Under the pieces are notes generated by a model. That model made no database searches and was not told the origin of the DNA. It was given only the letters and a program-made list of their open reading frames with translations. Position numbers and translations under genes: made by a program. From NCBI RefSeq assembly GCF_000721105.1, contig NZ_JOEV01000016.1:62001-126000 (forward strand): a DNA stretch of 64,000 nucleotides, read 5' to 3'. Shown one piece after another: positions 44,079 to 53,773 of this stretch. This stretch comes from Streptomyces cellulosae. Lineage in GTDB: Bacteria; Actinomycetota; Actinomycetes; Streptomycetales; Streptomycetaceae. The stretch's first letter is position 1. Each line of letters begins with the position of its first letter.

Positions 44079-44091
44079 ACGGTTCGGGGTC

Positions 44092-44170
44092 GGTCGGCGA
44101 AGTGGCCGCGGCCGGTCGGCGAAGTGCCCGCGGCCGGTCGGCGAAGTGCCCGCGGTCGGTCGGCAACGGA
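44092..44170. repeat. 22-bp tandem repeats
   Basis: Units at 44092-44113, 44114-44135 and 44136-44157 have the form GGTCGGCGAAGTGSCCGCGG plus two bases, with a partial fourth to 44170. The array lies immediately before the 41-bp array. No coding role is likely, as 22 is not a multiple of three. Confidence 0.85.
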
Positions 44171-44179
44171 AGCGTGGCC

Positions 44180-44461
44180 GGCCGGGAACGGAACGGCGGC
44201 CGGGCAACGGGCCCGCGACTGGCCGGGAACGGAACGGCGGCTGGGCAACGGGCCCGCGACTGGCCGGGAACGGAACGGCGGCTGGGCAACGGGCCCGCGA
44301 CTGGCCGGGAACGGAACGGCGGCCGGGCAACGGGCCCGCGACTGGCCGGGAACGGAACCGGGGCCGGCTAGGCAACGGACCCGCGACCGGCCGCGAAGGA
44401 ACCGCGGTCCATCGGCAACGGACCCGCGACTGTTCGGCAACCGGTCCGCGGACGGGGCGAT
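44180..44461. repeat. 41-bp tandem repeat array upstream of guaB1
   Basis: Four 41-bp units at 44180-44220, 44221-44261, 44262-44302 and 44303-44343 differ only by one C/T. Decayed units follow at 44344-44388 (45 bp), 44389-44431 (43 bp) and a partial to about 44461. The shared core is GGCAACGGRCCCGCGACY. Because 41 is not a multiple of three, all six frames stay open and produce spurious ORFs. The array lies between the SorC terminator and the guaB1 gene. Confidence 0.9.
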
Positions 44462-44592
44462 CGGCTCCGGTGTCGGCCCCGGGACCTTGGAGTTTCCTCC
44501 TACAGTCCCTCTGACCAGCCTGGATGTTTCGCCCGGGCATCGAATTCCGGTCGGCATGGGAGAATGAAGTACGTGCTCTTCCCCCTGGCTGA

Positions 44593-46077
<1,485 letters not shown>

Positions 46078-46166
46078 CGCGACCCCTTGACCGAGCAGGG
46101 CCGGGTGCTCGCGCAGGACGCCGACCAGGGCTGACGCGGGTCGTGCGCCACGGTCGGAGGTCTGCG

Positions 46167-46222
46167 CGCAATGAACGCCCGCCCACCCCCGATGAACGCA
46201 ACGATCCTGCGGAGACGCGCAA
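46167..46222. promoter_or_regulatory. Phased CGCAA direct repeats upstream of the APC permease
   Basis: CGCAA occurs at 46167-46171, 46197-46201 and 46218-46222, that is 30 and 21 bp apart (about three and two helical turns), all in the same orientation. The last copy ends 10 bp before a candidate -35. The same motif with a 21-bp spacing occurs upstream of davA. It looks like an activator site array. Confidence 0.5.
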
Positions 46223-46232
46223 GGGTGCTGCA

Positions 46233-46262
46233 TTACACGGGCGACGCTCCGGCTCATAGGGT
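46233..46262 (+). promoter_or_regulatory. Candidate promoter of the APC permease gene
   Basis: -35 TTACAC (46233-46238), 18-base spacer, -10 TAGGGT (46257-46262). The -10 fits the Streptomyces TAGRRT type; the -35 is weaker. A GC hairpin at 46286-46307 lies in the leader. Confidence 0.4.
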
Positions 46263-46370
46263 CGTCCCCTGTACGTGGCGTGGCGGGGACCCCGCTCGGC
46301 GGGTCCCTGCTCTCGCAGGTGCGCCGCCGGTCCCCGTCGCCCCCCCAGACAGCGACAAAGGAGTCAGCGC

Positions 46371-47864
46371 GTGCTCGACCAAGGCGCACCCTCGCGACAG
46401 GGCAGTGCAACGGACCCCTCGTCCCCGGGGCTCGGTGCGCGTCTCATGCGTCGTAAACCGGTGGAACAGCTGGTCGCGGAGGGTGGCCAGGGCGAGGGAG
46501 GCAGCCTGCGCCGCTCCCTGGGGCTGTGGCAGCTGACCATGATCAGCATCGGGGCCACCCTCGGCACCGGCATCTTCGTCGTCCTCGGCGAGGCAGTTCC
46601 CAAGGCGGGCCCGGCCGTCACCCTCTCCTTCGTGATCGCCGGCCTCACCGCACTCTTCTCGGCCCTCTCCTACGCCGAGCTCGCGGGCACCATCCCGGTC
46701 GCCGGCTCCTCGTACTCCTACGCGTACGCGACGATGGGGGAACTGATCGCCTGGGTCTGCGGCTGGTGTCTGGTCCTGGAGTACGGCGTCTCGGTCGCCG
46801 CCGTCGCCGTCGGCTGGGGCGAGTACCTCAACGAGCTGCTCGACGGCACCATCGGCGTCACCATCCCGGACGCGCTGTCCGCGCCGCCCGGCGACGGCGG
46901 CCTCCTCAACCTGCCGGCGCTGATCGTGGTCCTGCTGGCGATGGCCTTCCTGCTCGGCGGTGCCCGGGAGTCCGCCCGCGCCAACACGGTGATGGTCGCC
47001 GTGAAGATCGCCGCGCTGGTGCTGTTCTGCGCGATCGGCGTCCAGGGCTTCCGCTCCGGCAACTACGACCACTTCATGCCGCTGGGCATGGCCGGCGTCA
47101 GCGCCGCGGGCGCCACCCTCTTCTTCTCGTACATCGGCTTCGACGCCGCCTCCACCGCCGGTGAGGAGGCGAAGGACGCCCAGCGCGACCTGCCGCGCGC
47201 GATCATGCTCTCGCTGGTCATCGTCACGGTCCTGTACGTCCTGGTCGCCGCCGTCGCCGTCGGTGCCAAGCCCTGGCGGGAGTTCACCGACTCCGAGGCC
47301 GCCCTTGCCCAGATCATGCGCGAGGTCACCGGGCAGAGCTTCTGGGGCACCCTGCTGGCGTTCTGCGCGGTCGTCGCCATCGCGAGCGTCGTCCTGACCG
47401 TCCTCTACGGCCAGACCCGCATCCTCTTCGCGATGTCCCGGGACGGCCTGGTGCCCAAGGTGTTCTCCCGGGTCCACCCGAAGAGCGGCGCGCCCCGCGC
47501 CAACACGCTGATCGTGTCCCTGTTCTGCGGGGTGCTGGCCGCCGCCGTTCCGCTGGGCCGGCTCGCCGACGCCACCAGCATCGGTACCCTGTTCGCCTTC
47601 GCGCTGGTCAACGTCGCCGTGGTCGTGCTGCGCCGCACGCGTCCGGACATGCCCCGCACCTTCCGGGTGCCGCTGTCACCCGTCCTGCCCGTCGTGGGTT
47701 TCGCCCTCTGCGTCTGGATGATGGGCAGCCTGTCCGCCGTCACCTGGGTGGTCTTCGGGGTCTGGATGGCGGTCGGGCTCGTGTTCTACTTCGGGTACGG
47801 CCATCGCCGTTCCCGACTCGCACCACCGGCACCACCCGCACCCCGCGCACCATCCGAGAAGTGA
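46371..47864 (+). CDS. APC superfamily amino-acid permease
   Basis: 497 residues with about twelve membrane segments. The family signature is in helix 1: SIGATLGTGIFVVLGEAVPKAGPAV. FFSYIGFDAASTAGEEAKD marks helix 6. This is a cationic-amino-acid-transporter-like APC member, so lysine or arginine are plausible substrates. GTG 46371 lies seven bases after AAAGGAG (46357-46363). An Lrp/AsnC gene starts 10 bp downstream. A 40-residue hydrophilic N-terminus precedes the first helix. The upstream region shares a repeat array with the davA/davB operon. Confidence 0.9.
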   Translation: MLDQGAPSRQGSATDPSSPGLGARLMRRKPVEQLVAEGGQGEGGSLRRSLGLWQLTMISIGATLGTGIFVVLGEAVPKAGPAVTLSFVIAGLTALFSALSYAELAGTIPVAGSSYSYAYATMGELIAWVCGWCLVLEYGVSVAAVAVGWGEYLNELLDGTIGVTIPDALSAPPGDGGLLNLPALIVVLLAMAFLLGGARESARANTVMVAVKIAALVLFCAIGVQGFRSGNYDHFMPLGMAGVSAAGATLFFSYIGFDAASTAGEEAKDAQRDLPRAIMLSLVIVTVLYVLVAAVAVGAKPWREFTDSEAALAQIMREVTGQSFWGTLLAFCAVVAIASVVLTVLYGQTRILFAMSRDGLVPKVFSRVHPKSGAPRANTLIVSLFCGVLAAAVPLGRLADATSIGTLFAFALVNVAVVVLRRTRPDMPRTFRVPLSPVLPVVGFALCVWMMGSLSAVTWVVFGVWMAVGLVFYFGYGHRRSRLAPPAPPAPRAPSEK

Positions 47865-47874
47865 TCCCCCCGCT

Positions 47875-48327
47875 GTGCTGAACGAACTCGACGAACGTAT
47901 CGTGCACGCCCTCGCCGAGGACGCCCGCCGCTCCTACGCGGACATCGGGCACCTCGTCGGCCTGTCCGCGCCTGCCGTGAAACGGCGCGTGGACCGGCTG
48001 CGCGCCACCGGGGCCATCACCGGCTTCACCGTACGGGTGGACCCGGCGGCCCTCGGCTGGGAGACCGAGGGGTTCGTCGAGATCTACTGCCGTCGCAAGA
48101 CCTCGCCGGAGACCATCCAGCGCGGTCTGGAGCGCTACCAGGAGGTGGTGGCCGCGTCGACCGTCACCGGCGACGCGGACGCGATCGTCCAGGTCTTCGC
48201 CTCCGACATGCGGCACTTCGAACGCGTCCTGGAGCGGATCGCGGGGGAGCCGTTCGTCGAGCGCACGAAGTCGGTGCTGGTGCTGTCGCCGCTGCTGCGC
48301 CGGTTCTCGTCCGGATCGCCGGCCTGA
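47875..48327 (+). CDS. Lrp/AsnC family transcriptional regulator
   Basis: 150 residues: N-terminal helix-turn-helix (LDERIVHALAEDARRSYADIGHLVGLSAPAVKRRVDRL) and a C-terminal RAM ligand-binding domain (TVTGDADAIVQVFASDMRHFERVL). Feast/famine regulators of this kind bind amino acids and often control the adjacent transporter. GTG 47875 lies 10 bp after the permease stop, so it is co-transcribed. It is the best local candidate to bind the CGCAA arrays, which is inference. It converges on the DUF2867-like gene. Confidence 0.9.
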   Translation: MLNELDERIVHALAEDARRSYADIGHLVGLSAPAVKRRVDRLRATGAITGFTVRVDPAALGWETEGFVEIYCRRKTSPETIQRGLERYQEVVAASTVTGDADAIVQVFASDMRHFERVLERIAGEPFVERTKSVLVLSPLLRRFSSGSPA

Positions 48328-48339
48328 CCGCCCGCGCCC

Positions 48340-48780
48340 CTACTCCGCTCGGCGACGGATCGCCGCCAACAGGCGCCCGGTGAGCACGGCGTGCCCGCCC
48401 GAGGCGACGACCAGCAGCCGGTAGAGACCGCCGCCCGGGCCGGGGAACCTGGCGCGGGTCTCGGCCCGCAGCCGCGTCCGACCCGGGCCCGCCTCGTCGA
48501 GGCGGAAGACCAGGGCGTACGTCGAGAAGTAGTGGCGGCCGATCAGGACCAGCTCCCGGCCCGGGTCAGCGGAGGCCACCCGGAAGCCGGGCACCGTCGA
48601 GCCTTCGGCCGGCGGCCGGGGCCCGGACGCCGTACGGTCCGCGCAGCCCACCAGGCGTGCGTAACCGGGCCCGGGCCGGGAGCGGTCCAGGACGTCGCCG
48701 ATGCCGCGCCAGACGGCGTCGGCGCCGGCCGCGATGACGATGGCGTGTTCGTCGACGTACGGCAGGGCGGCGATCTCCAC
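48340..48780 (-). CDS. SRPBCC/DUF2867-like small protein
   Basis: 146 residues, alternating beta strands and a C-terminal helix with aromatic-rich ELVLIGRHYFSTYALVFRLDE, consistent with a polyketide-cyclase-like SRPBCC fold (DUF2867). GTG 48780 has AAGGAGG five bases upstream, lying in the 11-bp gap after the GntR gene, so both are in one operon. A longer reading frame exists but overlaps the GntR gene. The role is unknown; SRPBCC proteins bind hydrophobic ligands. Confidence 0.7.
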   Translation of the reverse strand: MEIAALPYVDEHAIVIAAGADAVWRGIGDVLDRSRPGPGYARLVGCADRTASGPRPPAEGSTVPGFRVASADPGRELVLIGRHYFSTYALVFRLDEAGPGRTRLRAETRARFPGPGGGLYRLLVVASGGHAVLTGRLLAAIRRRAE

Positions 48781-48791
48781 GAGGGCCTCCT

Positions 48792-49532
48792 TCAGTCGGC
48801 CGTCTTTCGGGCAAGCGCGTTGTTGCCTATCGAGTTGTGCACGCTGAAACTCACCGCGTCCGAGCGGTAGCGGTCGTCCGACCACTCCACCGGACGCCCT
48901 TCGCGGGTCGTGGTCACCCGGCGGACCCGCAGCAGCGGGCTGGTCCGGCGGACGCCGAGCAGTTCGGCGTCCCGGGCGCCCGCCGCCACCGCGTCGATCA
49001 CGTGCTCACCGTAGGCGAAGACGAGACCGGTGTCGTCGAGGAGGCGCTGCGTCACGGAGGGACAGTCCGGTTCGATCGGCTCGACGGCCGGGGAGATCCA
49101 GTCGGCGTACACGGTCCGCTCCAGGAGCACCGGCTCGCCGTCCAGTCCGCGCACCCGCAGGACGTGCAACACCGGTGTCCCCTCGCGCAGGTGGAGGCGT
49201 ACGGCGTCCTCGGTGGTCGCCGCGCGGTACTCCTGCGCCACCACTCGCCCCGTCGCCTCGCGGCCCATCGCGCGCGCCCACTGGGCGAAGCTGCGCAGCT
49301 CGGCGAAGCTCTGGCTGCGGCGGCTGGCCAGCACCACGCGGCGGGCGCCCTGACGGGAGCCGATCAGCCCCTCGGCGGTCAGGGCCGCGATCGCCTGGCG
49401 GATCGTGCCGCGGGAGACTCCGTAGTGGGCCGCGAGGTCCGTCTCGCCGGGCAGCAGACTGCCGACCGCGTACTCCTCGCGGTCGATCGCCCGGCGCAGT
49501 CCGTCGGCGATCTCTTCGTGTCGCGCCGCCAT
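48792..49532 (-). CDS. GntR family (HutC/UTRA) transcriptional regulator
   Basis: 246 residues. The N-terminal winged helix-turn-helix (LLPGETDLAAHYGVSRGTIRQAIAAL) is followed by a UTRA effector-binding domain typical of the HutC/PhnF/DasR branch (LLRVRRVTTTREGRPVEWSDDRYRSD). It diverges from a complete ABC importer operon and is probably its repressor. A perfect 16-bp palindrome in the intergenic region fits the half-site style of this subfamily. The effector is unknown. Confidence 0.88.
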   Translation of the reverse strand: MAARHEEIADGLRRAIDREEYAVGSLLPGETDLAAHYGVSRGTIRQAIAALTAEGLIGSRQGARRVVLASRRSQSFAELRSFAQWARAMGREATGRVVAQEYRAATTEDAVRLHLREGTPVLHVLRVRGLDGEPVLLERTVYADWISPAVEPIEPDCPSVTQRLLDDTGLVFAYGEHVIDAVAAGARDAELLGVRRTSPLLRVRRVTTTREGRPVEWSDDRYRSDAVSFSVHNSIGNNALARKTAD

Positions 49533-49684
49533 GCTTCCCCTTTGAGTCGGCAGCTGTGCACAGCGTGACCAGCCTAGTCGAGAGCAGCCGGGTGTCTGTC
49601 TCCTCGGAACTGTGCAGGAACGAAGGGGCCAGCGTTTCGCCAGAGTTTACGAGCAGGACACCGGAGACGGTCCTACTGAGGCCA

Positions 49685-49700
49685 ACTTGTTCAGACAAGT
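49685..49700. promoter_or_regulatory. Candidate GntR operator
   Basis: ACTTGT-TCAG-ACAAGT, a perfect 6-bp inverted repeat with a 4-base centre. DasR/PhnF-type regulators bind sites of the form ACTGGTCTAGACCAGT, so size and symmetry fit. It lies about 105 bp upstream of the ABC importer's first gene. A second palindrome, CTGTGCACAG, lies at 49552-49561, just upstream of gntR. Confidence 0.5.
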
Positions 49701-49803
49701 CATCGCCGTTCCGCCGTGTCGTCGCCTCCGCACCTTCGTGCCGTCCGTTCCTCCGTTCCCTCCGTTCCGCTTCCTGCACCCTCGCGCGTCCCCTGGAGAA
49801 GCC

Positions 49804-50961
49804 GTGACCGTGTCCCTGCCGACAACAGCCGTCCGCGGCGGCGCCCTCGCCGTCGTCGCCGCGCTCGCCCTGAGCGCCTGCGGCGCCGCCCCCGACAACG
49901 CCTCGGCCACCGCCGACGGCAAGAGCGCCGCCACCGCCGCCTCCCTCGCCGACTTCGGGGGGCTGGCCGCGCTGGTCAAGGCGGCGAAGAAGGAGGGCAC
50001 GCTGAACGCCATCGCGCTGCCCCGCGACTGGGCCAACTACGGTGCCCTCATCGACGGCTTCCAGAAGAAGTACGGCATCAAGGTCGCGGTCGAGAACCCG
50101 GACGGCACCAGCCAGGACGAGATCAACGCGGTGACCTCCCGCAAGGGGCAGGGCCGGGCGCCGGACGTGCTCGACCTCGGCAGCTCCTTCGCGCTGAGCG
50201 CGGCCCAGCAGGGACTCCTCGCGCCGTACAAGGTGGCGGCCTTCGCCGACATTCCGGCGCAGCAGAAGGACCCGCAAGGACGCTGGTACAACGACTACGG
50301 CGGGTACATCTCCATCGGGTGCGACGCGAAGCGGGTCGCCACCTGCCCCACCACCTTCAAGGACCTCCTCGAGCCGCGGTACAAGGGCCAGGTCGCGCTC
50401 AACGGCAACCCCACCAAGTCCGGTTCTGCCTTCGGCGGGGTCTGGGCGGCAGCGCTGGCGAACGGCGGCTCCTTCGACGACATCCAGCCCGGTCTCGACT
50501 TCTTCGCGAAGTTGAAGAAGAGCGGAAACTACACGCCCGTCGAGTCGACCCCGGCCACCGTCGAGAAGGGCGAGACGCCGATCAGCATCGACTGGGACTA
50601 CCTCAACGCGGGGTACGCCGACGAGTTCACGTCCAAGGGCGTGCAGTGGAAGGTGTCGGTGCCGAGCGACGGCCAGTTCTCGCAGTACTACTCGCAGGCG
50701 GTCAACAAGGACGCCCCGCACCCGGCGGCCGCCCGCCTGTGGCAGGAGTACCTCTACAGCGCCGACGGCCAGAACCTGTGGCTCAGGGGATACGCCCGTC
50801 CGGCCCTGATGACCGCCATGGAGAAGGCCGGCACCCTCGACAAGACGGCCGCCGCCAAGCTGCCCGAGGTCTCCGGAACCCCCTCCTTCCCGACCGAGGC
50901 CCAGCAGGACAAGGCCAAGACGGTCCTCGGGCAGGGCTGGGCGAAGGCCGTCTCCGGATGA
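49804..50961 (+). CDS. ABC transporter substrate-binding lipoprotein
   Basis: 385 residues. A lipoprotein signal peptide ends in the lipobox LSAC (cysteine at residue 23). The mature protein is a type II periplasmic-binding fold like those that bind iron, polyamines, thiamine or aminoethylphosphonate (ALPRDWANYGALIDGFQKKY near the start). GTG 49804 follows GGAGAA (49795-49800). The stop overlaps the first permease (ATGA). The substrate cannot be read from the sequence; the linked HAD phosphatase hints at a phosphorylated compound or phosphonate. Confidence 0.88.
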   Translation: MTVSLPTTAVRGGALAVVAALALSACGAAPDNASATADGKSAATAASLADFGGLAALVKAAKKEGTLNAIALPRDWANYGALIDGFQKKYGIKVAVENPDGTSQDEINAVTSRKGQGRAPDVLDLGSSFALSAAQQGLLAPYKVAAFADIPAQQKDPQGRWYNDYGGYISIGCDAKRVATCPTTFKDLLEPRYKGQVALNGNPTKSGSAFGGVWAAALANGGSFDDIQPGLDFFAKLKKSGNYTPVESTPATVEKGETPISIDWDYLNAGYADEFTSKGVQWKVSVPSDGQFSQYYSQAVNKDAPHPAAARLWQEYLYSADGQNLWLRGYARPALMTAMEKAGTLDKTAAAKLPEVSGTPSFPTEAQQDKAKTVLGQGWAKAVSG

Positions 50962-51854
50962 CGGCGACGCTCCCACGGGTCGACACGGCGACCGCCGCCG
51001 CGGTGAAGCGGCGGCGCCGTCCGCTCGGCTGGCTCGCCGTCGTCCCGCTGCTCGCCTTCACCGCGGTCGCCTTCGGGGTACCCGCTCTGGCCATGCTCGA
51101 CGGCGCCTTCACCGCCAAGGACCCGGCCACGGGCGCCGGTTCGTACACCGTCGACAACCTGACCGCCTCGCTGCGGGGCGCGTATCTGACGGCCCTGCTC
51201 GGCAGCGTGAAACTGTCCGCCGTGTCGGCCGGGATCGCCTCCGTGGTCGGACTGCCCCTCGCGCAGGCCGTCGTCACCTCCCGGTTCCGCGCGCTGCGCG
51301 AGGCCGTGCTCACCGCCTCCGGGGTCCTCGCCAACTTCGGTGGCGTCCCGCTGGCCTTCGCCTTCGTCGCCACGCTCGGCAACGCCGGGGTACTGACCCG
51401 GCATCTGGGCCTCACGGACAAGGGCTGGGACCTCTACAGCTTCTGGGGTCTGGTGATCGTCTACCTGTACTTCCTGATCCCGCTGATGGTGCTCACCATC
51501 ACCCCGGCCCTGGACGGCCTGCGCTCCCAGTGGCGCGAGGCCGCCCAGAACAACGGCGCCACGTCCGTGCAGTACTGGCGCCACGTCGCCCTGCCCGTCC
51601 TGCTGCCCTCGCTGCTCGGCGGCCTGGTGCTGCTGTTCGGCAGCGCGTTCGCCGCGTACGCCACCGCCGCCGCGATGGTCGGCAGCTCCATTCCGCTGGT
51701 CACCCTCCAGATCGCCGACGCCCTCTCCGGCAACGTGCTCGTCGGGCAGGAGAACGTGGCGCTCGCCCTCAGCCTCGACATGGTGCTGGTCGCGGGCCTG
51801 GTGATGGCCGTCTACCTGCCCCTGCAACGACGGAGCGCGCGATGGCTCGCCTGA
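50958..51854 (+). CDS. ABC transporter permease, first subunit
   Basis: 298 residues with about six membrane helices. The EAA loop reads REAAQNNGATSVQYWRHVALPVL, the contact to the ATPase. A basic N-terminal cytoplasmic stretch (AVKRRRRPLGW) precedes the first helix. ATG 50958 overlaps the binding-protein stop. It overlaps the second permease gene by 13 bp, so translation is coupled. Confidence 0.9.
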   Translation: MTATLPRVDTATAAAVKRRRRPLGWLAVVPLLAFTAVAFGVPALAMLDGAFTAKDPATGAGSYTVDNLTASLRGAYLTALLGSVKLSAVSAGIASVVGLPLAQAVVTSRFRALREAVLTASGVLANFGGVPLAFAFVATLGNAGVLTRHLGLTDKGWDLYSFWGLVIVYLYFLIPLMVLTITPALDGLRSQWREAAQNNGATSVQYWRHVALPVLLPSLLGGLVLLFGSAFAAYATAAAMVGSSIPLVTLQIADALSGNVLVGQENVALALSLDMVLVAGLVMAVYLPLQRRSARWLA

Positions 51855-52654
51855 CCCTGTGGCGGTGGGGCGTACTCGGCCTCGCCGGCCTGTACTTCCT
51901 GGTCCCGCTGGCCGCGTCCGTGGTCTTCACGGTCGATGTGCCCGGGCAGGGCATCGATCTCGACGCCTACACGCAGATCTTCTCCACCGGCGGCTTCACC
52001 TCCAGCCTGCTCCTCTCGCTGGAACTGGCCGCCGCCACCATCGCCCTCGTCCTGCTGCTGATGGTGCCCGCCATGGTCGCGCTGCGGCTCGGCGCGCCCC
52101 GGCTGCGGCCGGTGGTCGAAGTGGTCTGCTCGCTGCCGTTGGTGGTGCCGCCGATCGCGTTCGTCGCCGGGATCGGGACGGTGCTGAAGTGGGGGCCCGA
52201 ACACCTCTCCCGCACACCGCTGTTCCAGACCTTCGTGGCGATCCAGAACCCCGACTTCCCGTTCGTCCTCGTCCTGGCGTACGTCGTGATGGCCCTGCCG
52301 TTCGTGTACCGGGCCCTGGACGCGGGGTTGCGCTCGGTCGACGTACGCACCCTCGTCGAGGCCGCCCGCAGCTGCGGGGCCGGCTGGCCGCAGGCCCTCG
52401 TCCGGGCCGTGCTGCCCAACCTGCGCGGCGCGCTGCTCAACGCGTCCTTCCTCACGCTGGCCCTGGTCCTCGGCGAGTTCACCGTGGCACAGCTGCTCGG
52501 CTTCCAGCCGTTCGCGGTGTGGATCGTGAACATCAGCGGCTCGCAGGCCCAGCTGTCCGTCGCCGTGTCCGTGCTCAGCCTGCTCGTGACCTGGGTGCTG
52601 CTCCTCACCCTCGCCGGCTTCGGCGGTCGTACCCGTACTACCTCCCGGGGATGA
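51842..52654 (+). CDS. ABC transporter permease, second subunit
   Basis: 270 residues with about six helices; the EAA-type loop is RTLVEAARSCGAGWPQALVRAVLP. It pairs with the preceding permease as in the two-permease importers for polyamines and aminoethylphosphonate. ATG 51842 lies inside the end of the first permease gene. The ATPase gene follows after 4 bp. Confidence 0.9.
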   Translation: MARLTLWRWGVLGLAGLYFLVPLAASVVFTVDVPGQGIDLDAYTQIFSTGGFTSSLLLSLELAAATIALVLLLMVPAMVALRLGAPRLRPVVEVVCSLPLVVPPIAFVAGIGTVLKWGPEHLSRTPLFQTFVAIQNPDFPFVLVLAYVVMALPFVYRALDAGLRSVDVRTLVEAARSCGAGWPQALVRAVLPNLRGALLNASFLTLALVLGEFTVAQLLGFQPFAVWIVNISGSQAQLSVAVSVLSLLVTWVLLLTLAGFGGRTRTTSRG

Positions 52655-52658
52655 ACCC

Positions 52659-53729
52659 ATGACCGTGACCACACCCGACACGGCGGCGACCGTGGAATTC
52701 CGGGGCCTGCGCAGGGAGTTCGGGCCGACCGTCGCCCTCGACGGACTCGACCTGACCGCCCGCCCCGGCGAACTCCTCGCCCTGCTCGGCCCGTCCGGCT
52801 GCGGCAAGACGACCGCGCTGCGCATGCTCGCCGGGTTCGAACACCCCGACTCCGGCGAGGTGCTGGTCGACGGCGAGGACGTCACGCGCGTCCCCGCGCA
52901 CCGGCGCGACGCCGGGATGGTCTTCCAGTCGTACAGCCTCTTCCCGCATCTCGACGCGCTCGACAACGTGGCGTTCGGGCTGCGCATGCGCAAGGTCCGC
53001 ACGGCCGGGCGGCGGACCCGTGCCGCCGAGCTGCTGGAACTGGTGGGCCTCGCCGACAAGGGCAGAAGTTTCCCGCACCAGCTCTCCGGCGGTCAGCAGC
53101 AACGTGTAGCGCTGGCCCGGGCCCTCGCCCTGCGCCCGCGTGTGCTGCTGCTGGACGAACCGCTGTCGGCGCTGGACGCCAAGGTGCGGCTGACGCTGCG
53201 TGAGGAGATCCGGCGGCTCCAGCAGGAGCTCGGCATCACCACCCTGTTCGTGACCCACGACCAGGAGGAGGCGCTGTCCATGGCGGACCAGGTCGCCGTG
53301 ATGCACGCCGGTCGACTCGAACAGTGCGCCGCCCCGGCCGAGTTGTACGGGCGGCCCGCCACCGCCTTCGTCGCCGAGTTCGTGGGCACGATGAGCCGGA
53401 TTCCGGGGCGGCTCGTCGAGGGCGGCGTCGAGGTGCTGGGGCAGCGCCTGCCGATCGACGGCCAGGCGCCCGAAGTGTCCGCGACGTCCGAGGTGGACGT
53501 CCTGGTGCGGCCGGAGGCGGTGGGGGTGCGGGCGGAGGACGCCGGCAGCGCACGGGTGGTCGCCACCGCGTTCCTCGGCGCCGCCGTCCGCGTCACCGTA
53601 CGGCTCGCCGACGGAACCGAGGCGAAGGCCGACCTGCCCACGCACGAGGCCGCCGCACTCGTCGCGGGCGCCGCCGTGAGCGTGTCGCTGCCGCAGCGGC
53701 CCGTGCTGGTGGCCGAACGCACCCGCTGA
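52659..53729 (+). CDS. ABC transporter ATP-binding protein
   Basis: 356 residues. Walker A GPSGCGKTT (about 43-51), Q-loop VFQSYSLFPHL, signature LSGGQQQR, Walker B LLLDEPLSALD and switch histidine VTHDQEEAL are intact. A TOBE-like C-terminal domain (about 260-356) is typical of the PotA/FbpC group. It completes a four-gene importer and is followed by a HAD phosphatase gene in the same direction. Confidence 0.93.
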   Translation: MTVTTPDTAATVEFRGLRREFGPTVALDGLDLTARPGELLALLGPSGCGKTTALRMLAGFEHPDSGEVLVDGEDVTRVPAHRRDAGMVFQSYSLFPHLDALDNVAFGLRMRKVRTAGRRTRAAELLELVGLADKGRSFPHQLSGGQQQRVALARALALRPRVLLLDEPLSALDAKVRLTLREEIRRLQQELGITTLFVTHDQEEALSMADQVAVMHAGRLEQCAAPAELYGRPATAFVAEFVGTMSRIPGRLVEGGVEVLGQRLPIDGQAPEVSATSEVDVLVRPEAVGVRAEDAGSARVVATAFLGAAVRVTVRLADGTEAKADLPTHEAAALVAGAAVSVSLPQRPVLVAERTR

Positions 53730-53773
53730 CCCCCCCCCACATGAAGGAATTCTCAGGAAAGAGGACAGCAACC

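Noticed and set aside
44092..44461. CRISPR-like array
   Set aside because: Units are contiguous with no unique spacers, and no cas genes are nearby.
44063..44567. Several overlapping ORFs in the 41-bp array
   Set aside because: The unit length is not a multiple of three, so the same repeat opens every frame. The peptides are repeats of Arg/Gly/Asn/Pro only.
53741..53773. Earlier ATG for the HAD phosphatase
   Set aside because: It adds 11 poorly conserved residues and has no ribosome-binding site; GTG 53774 is well placed after GAGG.
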